DNA from: an uncultured Alphaproteobacteria bacterium
GTDB taxonomy: Bacteria > Pseudomonadota > Alphaproteobacteria > Reyranellales > Reyranellaceae
Length of the DNA: 8,353 bases
Assembly (NCBI GenBank): GCA_903929895.1
Contig: CAIYWM010000364.1
Coordinates: 1 to 8,353 of the forward strand
Reading direction: 5' to 3'
Both the position numbers and the translations under genes were made by a program. Positions 1 through 5,489 of this stretch are shown here, piece after piece. Within the stretch, counting starts at the first letter, position 1. The number at the start of each line of letters is the position of its first letter. The notes under the pieces were generated by a model. The model was not told the DNA's origin. It did no database searches and saw nothing but the letters and a program-made list of their open reading frames with translations.

Positions 1-737
1 CATCTGCTCTTCACCAGGCTCGACCAGTCGAACGTACCGGCCTCGACCTCGCCGGCGATACGGTCGAAGCTCGCGCGGTCGATGCGCTCGAAGGAAAGCG
101 AATCGCCGGGCGACAGGAAGACCGGCTGCTCGCGGCGCTTGTCGAACATCCACAGCGGCGTGCGGCCGATCAGGTGCCAGCCGCCGGGACTTTCGAACGG
201 GTAGATCGTCGTCATGTCCATGGCGATGGCGACCGAGGAGCGCGGCACCCGCACGCGCGGCTGGCTGCGGCGCGGCAGGAAGAGCGCCTGGTCGAGCCCC
301 GCCACGTAGGCGAGGCCCGGCATGAAGCCCAGCACATAGACCTTGAACGGCGAGGCGAGGTGGGCCGCGATCACCTCTTCCGGCGTCTTCTTCGTGCGTT
401 CCGCGACTTCGGCGAGGTCGGGCGCGAATTCGGGATCGTCGTAGCAGCACGGCAGCGTGACCTTGCGGCTCCCGGCGTCGGCCGGCAGGCCGCGCGCGAT
501 CAGCGCGTCGACCCTGGGCTGGAGGTCGGCGCGGGAGGTCGAAAGAGGATCGTAGGTCACCATCAGGGACCGCATGGTGGGGACGGTCTCGATCACACCG
601 GAAATCTCCCCGGCCTCGCGGGCCAGGCCGATCGCGGCGTGAAGTGCCATGACCCGGCCGTTGATCTCGGGGGAAATCTCGTTGCCGAACTCGACGGTGA
701 AGGCGGTGTCGCCGCAGGAGAGGTATCGAACGCTCAC
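1..737 (-). CDS. pxpB: 5-oxoprolinase subunit PxpB (KipI / allophanate hydrolase subunit 1 family), 3' end cut by window edge
   Basis: PxpB works with PxpA and PxpC in the ATP-dependent cytoplasmic opening of 5-oxoproline to glutamate. Reading the minus strand from 737 gives 245 complete codons without a stop, then two bases at the edge. Family landmarks in order: an N-terminal beta segment RYLSCGDTAFTVEFG (residues 4-18), GFMPGLAYVAGLD (137-149), PRRSQPRVRVP (155-165), and YPFESPGGWHLIGRTP (179-194). The last three are the most conserved part of the KipI fold. The start is GTG at 735-737. It is the only start codon in the short open stretch below an in-frame TGA at 756-758, and the protein begins at the normal family N-terminus. 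No clear Shine-Dalgarno precedes it. The stretch IAMDMTTIYP (171-180) departs from the usual glutamine-threonine-glycine before IYP as I remember it, so the exact substrate is less sure than the family. PxpC is expected next on the left. Some family members are fused B-C proteins, which the cut end cannot exclude. Confidence 0.9.
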   Translation of the reverse strand, partial: MSVRYLSCGDTAFTVEFGNEISPEINGRVMALHAAIGLAREAGEISGVIETVPTMRSLMVTYDPLSTSRADLQPRVDALIARGLPADAGSRKVTLPCCYDDPEFAPDLAEVAERTKKTPEEVIAAHLASPFKVYVLGFMPGLAYVAGLDQALFLPRRSQPRVRVPRSSVAIAMDMTTIYPFESPGGWHLIGRTPLWMFDKRREQPVFLSPGDSLSFERIDRASFDRIAGEVEAGTFDWSSLVKSR

Positions 738-762
738 ATCTGCTAGGATAGCGCTTCAGATT

Positions 763-769
763 GAGGGAG
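763..769 (+). promoter_or_regulatory. Ribosome binding site that fixes the pxpA start
   Basis: GAGGGAG lies 6 nt before the ATG at 776. It decides against the in-frame TTG at 761, which overlaps this site and has no ribosome binding site of its own. The last five bases (GGGAG, 765-769) form an 11-bp palindrome with CTCCC (771-775) around T770. A single-base loop is impossible in RNA, so only a weak three-pair fold could mask the site. The palindrome may equally be an operator half or chance. Confidence 0.7.
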
Positions 770-775
770 TCTCCC

Positions 776-1573
776 ATGGCCGCCGCGACCAATGCAGGAC
801 ACGTCAACATCAACTCGGACCTCGGCGAGAGCTTCGGACCCTGGGTGATGGGCAACGACACCGAGGTCCTGAAGATCGTCGCATCGGCCAACGTGGCTTG
901 CGGCTTTCATGCCAGCGATCCGGTCGTGATGATGGATACGGTGAAGCTGTGCGCTCAGAACGGGGTGTCGATCGGCGCCCACCCCGGCTTCGCCGACCTG
1001 CAGGGCTTCGGCCGCCGCGTCATCAACCTCACGATCAAGGAGCTGGAGGCCAACATCGCCTACCAGATCGGCGCGTTGCAGGCGATTGCTGCCCTGCATG
1101 GCGCCAAGGTCACCCACATGAAGCCGCACGGGATGATGGCCAACATGTCGGCCGAGAGCCCGGAAATGTCCGAGGCGATCGCACGCGCGACCAGGGCCGT
1201 GGATCGCGACCTGATCTTCCTCGCCCAGGCCAACACCGAGCAGGGCAAGGCCGCGCTCAAGCACGGGCTGCGCGTCGCCGAAGAGGTTTTCGCCGACCGG
1301 ACCTACACCGATGCCGGCCTCCTGACGCCGCGCAAGGAAGCCAATTCGATGATCAAGGACCCGGCCAAGGCGGTCGAGCATGTCCGGCGCATGGTCGACG
1401 AGCAGGCGATCTATTCCACATCGGGGAAGCGCATTCCCTGCCGTGTAGATTCTATCTGCGTCCACGGGGACGGTCCGACGGCCGTGAGCGTCGCCAAGGC
1501 GGTCCGCGAGGGGCTGGAGGCGGCCGGAATCCGCATCGTGCCGCTGCCCGAGATGCCCAGCCTCCGCCACTGA
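776..1573 (+). CDS. pxpA: 5-oxoprolinase subunit PxpA (LamB/YcsF family)
   Basis: PxpA is the LamB/YcsF-family subunit of the cytoplasmic 5-oxoprolinase PxpABC, which turns 5-oxoproline into glutamate with ATP. The 265-residue product has normal family length and shows the motifs in order: NINSDLGESFG (11-21), ANVACGFHASDP (38-49), GAHPGFADLQGFGRR (67-81), HMKPHG (114-119), EVFADRTYTDAGLLTPR (170-186) and SICVHGDGPTAV (226-237). The conserved acidic and histidine residues (D15, H45, H69, H118, H230, D232) are all present. After KPHG the sequence reads MMANM where many family members have ALYN or ALNNM, a local variation in the active-site strand. The start at 776 is set by a GAGGGAG site 6 nt upstream. 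The gene is divergent from pxpB with 38 bp between start codons, whereas the subunits are commonly co-directional elsewhere. Family assignment is firm. That 5-oxoproline is the real substrate is inferred from family and neighbour. Confidence 0.93.
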   Translation: MAAATNAGHVNINSDLGESFGPWVMGNDTEVLKIVASANVACGFHASDPVVMMDTVKLCAQNGVSIGAHPGFADLQGFGRRVINLTIKELEANIAYQIGALQAIAALHGAKVTHMKPHGMMANMSAESPEMSEAIARATRAVDRDLIFLAQANTEQGKAALKHGLRVAEEVFADRTYTDAGLLTPRKEANSMIKDPAKAVEHVRRMVDEQAIYSTSGKRIPCRVDSICVHGDGPTAVSVAKAVREGLEAAGIRIVPLPEMPSLRH

Positions 1574-1598
1574 GCTGGGGGCGATCCGTCGCGCTGAC

Positions 1599-1626
1599 TT
1601 GTGGGACGCCGCTTCGCCGCTATAGT
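1599..1626 (+). promoter_or_regulatory. Candidate promoter for the CoxL-like gene
   Basis: In the 92-bp gap after pxpA, TTGTGG (1599-1604) and TATAGT (1621-1626) are 16 bp apart and would fit a housekeeping sigma factor. TATAGT is the most AT-rich hexamer of the gap and lies 39 bp before the ATG at 1666. The -35 matches the consensus only in its TTG. The gap has no convincing terminator, so read-through from pxpA is also possible. Confidence 0.35.
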
Positions 1627-1665
1627 CCGGCCGATCCGGATGGGATTTCGCGGCGGGAGTGGCGT

Positions 1666-3963
1666 ATGGCGGTGTTTGGCAAGGCTCAGTACATCAAGCG
1701 TGTCGAGGACGACCGGCTCCTGACCGGAACTGGCGGGTTCACCGACAACCTGTCGCGGCCGAATCAGGCCCATGTGGTCCTCGTTCGTTCCCCGCATGCC
1801 CATGCAAAAATCCTGAAGATCGACACGGCAGCCGCCAAGGCGGCGCCGGGCGTCGTCGCGGTCTACACCTGGGCCGACATGGAGAAGGACGGCGTCGGAA
1901 ATTTCGCCTTCCCGGCGATGTTCCCCGCCGCCGACGGCAGCAAGCCCGAGATGACGCCCCGCCGGTCGCTGGCGCATGAGGTCGTGCGCTATGTCGGCGA
2001 GGCCGTCGTGGCCATCGTGGCCGATACGCGCGAGCAGGCGCAGGACGCCGTCGAGCTGGTCGAGATCGAGTACGAGCAGCTGCCCTCGGTCACCGAGATC
2101 GAGGATGCGCTGAAGGCCGGCGCTCCGCAGGTCTGGCAGGGCGCGCCCGGCAATATCGCCGGCTACAACAAGTTCGGCGACCATGCCAAGGCCGAGGAGG
2201 TCTTCAAGGCGGCCGCCCACGTCGTCTCGCTCGATATCGTGCACCAGCGGCTGATCGTGAACGCCATGGAGCCGCGCGCGGTCATGGCGGAGTGGGAGAA
2301 CGACCGTCTGATCGTCCATATCGGCAGCCAGAATCCGTCGGTCACGCGCGACACGCTGTGCGACGTCATCCTGAAGATGCCCAAGGACAAGGTTCGCGTG
2401 GTCGTGCGCGACATCGGCGGCGGCTTCGGCATGAAGGTCGGCATCCAGCCGGACGAGGCGGTGGCCGTGTGGGCCGCCAAGGTGCTGAAGCGGCCGGTGC
2501 GCTGGCGCGCCGAGCGCGGCGAGGAATTCGCCGCCACGACCGCCGGCCGCGACCAGTTCCACAAGGCGTCGATGGCCTTCGACAAGGACGGCCGGATCCT
2601 GGCGCTGCGCATGGAAGCCTTCGCCAATATCGGAGCCTACCCCTCGCGCGGCGGCGTGGTCATCCCGCTGTTCGTCGGCCCCACGGTGACGACCGGCACC
2701 TACGACGTCCCGCTGATCGATCTCCGGATCACCTGCGTCATCACCAACACCGCCACGATCGGCGCCTATCGCGGCGCCGGCCGTCCCGAGTGCATCTTCA
2801 ACCTCGAGCGCATGATGGACACGGCGGCGCGCCAGATCGGCATGGATCCCGCCGAACTGCGCCGGCGCAATTTCGTGAAGCCCGCGCAGATGCCCTACAC
2901 CACGGCGATGGGCGAGAAGTACGATTCCGGCGACTTCAACCTCTTCCTCACCAAGACGCTCGAGGCGGCCGACTGGGACGGCTTCGCAGCGCGCAAGGCG
3001 GACGCCGAGAAGCGCGGCAAGCTCTATGGCCGCGGACTCGCCTCCTATGTCGAATGGACCTCCGCCAACGTCATGAACGAGATGGCGCACTATGAGGTCA
3101 AGGAAGACGGCAAGGTCGTGATCTGGATGGGCACCCAGGGCATGGGCCAGGGGCTGCAGACCAGCTTCACCCAGCTTGCTTCGGAACTGCTCGGCATCGA
3201 TCCGGCCAAGATCGAGATCGCCATGGGCGATTCCGACCGGGTCGGCGGCGTCGGCTCGATGGGCTCGCGCTCGGCCTATATTGGCGGTTCGGCGGTGCTG
3301 AGCGGCAGCGAGAAGCTGGTCGACAAGGGCAAGGAACTGGCGGCCGACGCGCTCGAGGCGGCGACTGCCGACATCGTCTATTCGGCCGGACGCTTCACCA
3401 TCACCGGCACCGACCGTGGCATCGGCCTCGGCGAACTGGCGGCGAAGCAGCCCGACAAGCGGATCTTCATCGAGAACGTGAACACGGTCGACGGCATCGC
3501 CTGGCCCAACGGCGCCCATGTCGGCGAGGTCGAGATCGATCCCGACACCGGCATGGTCGAGCTCAAGCGCTACACGACGGTCGACGATGTCGGCAAGCCG
3601 CTGCATCGCCCGATCGTGTTCGGCCAGATCCATGGTGGTTGCGCCCAGGGCATCGGCCAGGCGCTGCTGGAGGAGAATGTCTACGATCGCGAGAGCGGCC
3701 AGCTCCTGACCGGCTCGTTCATGGACTATGCGATGCCGCGGGCGGAGACTTTCCCGACCTTCAACAACCAGCTCGACGACACGGTGCCGGCCAAGAGCAA
3801 CCCGATCGGTGCCAAGGGGGTCGGCGAATCCGGTACGGTCGGGTCGACGCCCACGGTCATGAACGCGATCATGGACGCGCTGTGGCCGCTCGGGGTGCGC
3901 AACATCCAGATGCCGGCCACGCCGCAACGCGTCTGGCGGGCCATCCAGGAAACGAGGAAGTAA
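1666..3963 (+). CDS. Xanthine dehydrogenase family molybdopterin-binding subunit (CoxL-like, AYRGAGR type)
   Basis: This is the catalytic large subunit of a molybdenum hydroxylase (765 residues, complete), likely binding molybdopterin cytosine dinucleotide in the cytoplasm. An N-terminal aldehyde oxidase/xanthine dehydrogenase a/b-hammerhead domain begins near RVEDDRLLTG and ends near residue 140. The Mo-binding part follows with GGGFGMK (251-257), AYRGAGR (367-373), QGMGQG (491-496), GSMGSRS (530-536) and GVGESG (718-723). E721 is the expected catalytic glutamate. Proven CO dehydrogenases (form I) carry AYXCSFR with a copper-binding cysteine. This loop has none, so CO oxidation is unlikely and the substrate is probably an aldehyde, purine or other heterocycle. 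The ATG at 1666 has GGGAG at 1655-1659, 6 nt upstream. The usual medium (FAD) and small (2Fe-2S) subunits are not adjacent: pxpA lies before it and an SGNH protein follows after 11 nt, probably on the same transcript. Electron-transfer partners must be encoded elsewhere if the enzyme works in the usual way. Confidence 0.92.
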   Translation: MAVFGKAQYIKRVEDDRLLTGTGGFTDNLSRPNQAHVVLVRSPHAHAKILKIDTAAAKAAPGVVAVYTWADMEKDGVGNFAFPAMFPAADGSKPEMTPRRSLAHEVVRYVGEAVVAIVADTREQAQDAVELVEIEYEQLPSVTEIEDALKAGAPQVWQGAPGNIAGYNKFGDHAKAEEVFKAAAHVVSLDIVHQRLIVNAMEPRAVMAEWENDRLIVHIGSQNPSVTRDTLCDVILKMPKDKVRVVVRDIGGGFGMKVGIQPDEAVAVWAAKVLKRPVRWRAERGEEFAATTAGRDQFHKASMAFDKDGRILALRMEAFANIGAYPSRGGVVIPLFVGPTVTTGTYDVPLIDLRITCVITNTATIGAYRGAGRPECIFNLERMMDTAARQIGMDPAELRRRNFVKPAQMPYTTAMGEKYDSGDFNLFLTKTLEAADWDGFAARKADAEKRGKLYGRGLASYVEWTSANVMNEMAHYEVKEDGKVVIWMGTQGMGQGLQTSFTQLASELLGIDPAKIEIAMGDSDRVGGVGSMGSRSAYIGGSAVLSGSEKLVDKGKELAADALEAATADIVYSAGRFTITGTDRGIGLGELAAKQPDKRIFIENVNTVDGIAWPNGAHVGEVEIDPDTGMVELKRYTTVDDVGKPLHRPIVFGQIHGGCAQGIGQALLEENVYDRESGQLLTGSFMDYAMPRAETFPTFNNQLDDTVPAKSNPIGAKGVGESGTVGSTPTVMNAIMDALWPLGVRNIQMPATPQRVWRAIQETRK

Positions 3964-3974
3964 CGGGCGGGGAG

Positions 3975-5216
3975 ATGAAGCAGCGCATCTTCGGCTGGAT
4001 CTCCATCCTCTTCGGAATCGTCCTCTCGCTCGCCGCGCTTGAAGTCACGGCGATCGCCTGGATGTACCTGGAAGACGGCCGCTATACCCCGGCGAAGGAG
4101 CTGTTCGACCGCACGCAGAACACCTACGTGCGGGATGCCACCAAGGGATCTGCGTGCCGCTACGTCGACACGCTCTTTCCGCATCCCTACGTCGCCTTCG
4201 TCCACCACGCCAACCCGCCGTGCGGCCTGCCGTGGGTCAATAACGTCGGGCTGTTCGGGCCGGACTATCCGGTCCTCAAGACCACGGACCGCTATGTCGT
4301 GATGCTGACCGGCGGCTCCGTGGCGTCCCAGCTCGGGCAGAACGCGGCACCGCCCGCGCCGCGCTATCTCGAGGAAGAACTCAACAACAAGTACGTCAGC
4401 CCGAACGGCAAGCCGTTCCTGGTCCTGAACGGCGGCGACGGCGCTTGGAAGGAGCCGCAGCCCTTCATCCTGTTTTCGCTCTATGCCTCGTCGGTCGACG
4501 CGGTTGCCGTCCTCGGCGGCTTCAACGAACACTACTTCTTCTGGCCGGGCTTCAGCGAACGGCTGGAGCGCCCGCTCAGCAACTTCCTCGACGTCAATCC
4601 CTTCGTGGCCGACGAGAATTTCGGCGACGCGGCGATCGGCTGGGTCATGGGCCGGATCGCCGGCACCCTGGCGCTCAATCCGATCCTCGGCCGTTCGCAC
4701 GCCGCCTACATGGTGGTGCGGGGAATCGAGCAGGCTGCCAAGGGCAAGGACATCTTCAAGTCGACCAAGAAGACCACGCTGAACAGCATCTTCCACCTGC
4801 CGGAGGAGATTCAGCGAAACCACAAGCTGGCCTTCGACGTCCAGCTTGGCCTCTATCAGAAGTACGTGAAGGCCACGTTCGCGGTCGCGCGCGACAATGA
4901 TGTGAAGGCGGCCTACTTCATCCAGCCGGCACCGGCCATCGGCAAGGAGCTCACCGAGGAGGAGAAGCGCCTGGTCGGTGACCTTTCGTATCGCGATATT
5001 TACAAGAACATCGTCACCGGGCTGATGACCCTGCGCGACGGCGGCGCGCCCGTCTTCGACCTGACCCAGATCTTCGCGGGGGAGAAGGGCACGATCTACG
5101 CCGACCACATCCACTACGCCCGGGATGGCGTGAACGAGAGCCTCGGCAACCGGATTATCGCCGCCCGGATGGGAGAGATCCTGGCGCAGACATGGGGCTT
5201 CCAAAGGAAGCCCTGA
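3975..5216 (+). CDS. Membrane-anchored SGNH/GDSL hydrolase-like protein
   Basis: No specific gene is recognised. The 413-residue product starts with a hydrophobic stretch (about residues 5-31) without a clear cleavage site, so it is probably an N-terminal anchor with the rest in the periplasm. The remainder resembles an SGNH hydrolase: TGGSVAS with candidate nucleophile S115 (block I), LNGGDGAW around residues 149-156 (possible block II glycine), GGFNEH with N184 (block III), and DHIH with D377 and H380 in the DxxH spacing of block V, followed by a helix as in the family. The only two cysteines, C61 and C83, precede the catalytic domain and could form a disulfide, which fits the periplasm. 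Such proteins usually add or remove acyl or acetyl groups on glycans or lipids, but no substrate can be read here. The gene follows the CoxL-like stop by 11 nt and is likely co-transcribed. Its purine-rich GGGGAG abuts the ATG directly and GAGGA lies 16 nt upstream. Neither spacing is ideal, so the start rests mainly on the hydrophobic N-terminus. Confidence 0.75.
   Translation: MKQRIFGWISILFGIVLSLAALEVTAIAWMYLEDGRYTPAKELFDRTQNTYVRDATKGSACRYVDTLFPHPYVAFVHHANPPCGLPWVNNVGLFGPDYPVLKTTDRYVVMLTGGSVASQLGQNAAPPAPRYLEEELNNKYVSPNGKPFLVLNGGDGAWKEPQPFILFSLYASSVDAVAVLGGFNEHYFFWPGFSERLERPLSNFLDVNPFVADENFGDAAIGWVMGRIAGTLALNPILGRSHAAYMVVRGIEQAAKGKDIFKSTKKTTLNSIFHLPEEIQRNHKLAFDVQLGLYQKYVKATFAVARDNDVKAAYFIQPAPAIGKELTEEEKRLVGDLSYRDIYKNIVTGLMTLRDGGAPVFDLTQIFAGEKGTIYADHIHYARDGVNESLGNRIIAARMGEILAQTWGFQRKP
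5195..5213 (+). terminator. Stem-loop at the end of the SGNH gene, terminator-like but without a U tract
   Basis: GGGCTTCC (5195-5202) and GGAAGCCC (5206-5213) form a perfect 8-bp stem with an AAA loop, extendable by two G-T wobbles. It covers the last codons of the SGNH gene and ends just before its TGA at 5214-5216. No run of T follows, so it is not a classical intrinsic terminator. It may protect the mRNA 3' end or mark a transcript end by another route. It falls between two unrelated units, which supports a boundary role. Confidence 0.4.
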
Positions 5217-5267
5217 GAGGGCGGGGGATCTGCGGGGTCGCACGCGAGGATTCGCACTCAACTTTCA

Positions 5268-5296
5268 GTTATTCACGAAAAACCTGTTGATTCACG
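5268..5296. repeat. Pair of short direct repeats upstream of the formate dehydrogenase gene
   Basis: ATTCACG occurs at 5271-5277 and 5290-5296, 19 bp apart, close to two turns of the helix. Both copies are preceded by GTT (GTT-ATTCACG and GTTG-ATTCACG). A weaker relative, ATTCGCAC, lies at 5250-5257. Same-face spacing upstream of a respiratory gene suggests a regulator site. TTGAT at 5287-5291 matches only half of an FNR-type box and no second half follows. The repeats are short enough to be chance. Confidence 0.35.
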
Positions 5297-5301
5297 GCCC
5301 C

Positions 5302-5330
5302 TGTCGCGTTTCACTCTCCGAGACGCGATA
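5302..5330. promoter_or_regulatory. Eleven-pair inverted repeat in the formate dehydrogenase leader
   Basis: TGTCGCGTTTC (5302-5312) pairs with GAGACGCGATA (5320-5330) around the 7-nt loop ACTCTCC, with two G-T wobbles. Five A residues follow on the plus strand, not T, so it does not look like a terminator in that direction. In reverse no T tract follows either. It could be an operator or a structured element of the 5' untranslated region. The AT-rich GATAAA at 5327-5332 overlaps its right arm but lacks a matching -35 sequence. Confidence 0.5.
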
Positions 5331-5333
5331 AAA

Positions 5334-5352
5334 AGGAGGCGCTTAACCGCCT
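5334..5352 (+). promoter_or_regulatory. Hairpin burying a strong Shine-Dalgarno-like AGGAGG
   Basis: AGGAGG (5334-5339) is the best ribosome-binding sequence of the leader. It overlaps a 5-bp hairpin, AGGCG (5337-5341) with CGCCT (5348-5352), loop CTTAAC. It lies 42 nt before the chosen formate dehydrogenase start and 14 nt before an out-of-frame ATG at 5354, so no credible start uses it. It may be part of a leader structure next to the preceding inverted repeat. Confidence 0.35.
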
Positions 5353-5371
5353 GATGCGCGTCGCTAGGGAT

Positions 5372-5375
5372 GGAG
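5372..5375 (+). promoter_or_regulatory. Ribosome binding site choosing the ATG at 5382
   Basis: GGAG lies 6 nt before the ATG at 5382. The alternative in-frame ATG at 5370 has nothing usable upstream and would only add four residues (MERK) before the Tat signal. With the start at 5382 the iron-sulfur cysteines and the selenocysteine fall two residues later than in E. coli FdnG as I recall it. Confidence 0.6.
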
Positions 5376-5381
5376 CGAAAA

Positions 5382-5489
5382 ATGGCCGTCACACGTCGGC
5401 AATTCATGAAGGTGAGCGCTGCTGGCCTCGCCGCCTCTTCCGTTGGTGCGTTGGGCTTCATGGGCGCGGGCGAGAGCCTCGCTGCAGGC
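5382..5489 (+). other. Twin-arginine (Tat) signal peptide of the formate dehydrogenase
   Basis: TRRQFMKV at residues 4-11 matches the S/T-R-R-x-F-x-K consensus. It is followed by an alanine- and glycine-rich hydrophobic region (about 12-28) and a possible cleavage region near ESLAAG (31-36). Tat export fits an enzyme folded around cofactors before crossing the membrane. The exact cleavage site is uncertain, and in E. coli FdnG-type enzymes the beta subunit travels with the alpha subunit. Confidence 0.8.

Noticed and set aside
174..746. 190-codon plus-strand frame opposite pxpB
   Set aside because: It is a low-complexity arginine/histidine/glycine-rich shadow. The minus strand carries conserved PxpB motifs over the whole interval.
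649..1665. In-frame upstream extension of the CoxL-like reading frame to 649
   Set aside because: The extension runs through pxpA in another frame and gives an arginine-rich low-complexity protein. The family N-terminus begins at the ATG at 1666, which has a good ribosome site.
1411..3927. 838-codon open frame on the minus strand opposite the CoxL-like gene
   Set aside because: It is a high-GC antisense shadow rich in R, H, D and G with no recognisable domain. The plus strand carries all the molybdenum hydroxylase motifs.
3726..5261. 511-codon minus-strand open frame opposite the SGNH gene
   Set aside because: The composition is typical of an antisense shadow, with no motif, and the plus-strand frame has an anchor and SGNH elements.
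5287..5300. FNR-type box upstream of the formate dehydrogenase
   Set aside because: Only the left half TTGAT is present. The second half at the required spacing reads GGCCC, not ATCAA.
5320..5339. Intrinsic terminator formed by the inverted repeat at 5302-5330
   Set aside because: The stem is followed by A residues and a Shine-Dalgarno-like sequence, not by T residues, and no T tract follows in the opposite direction.
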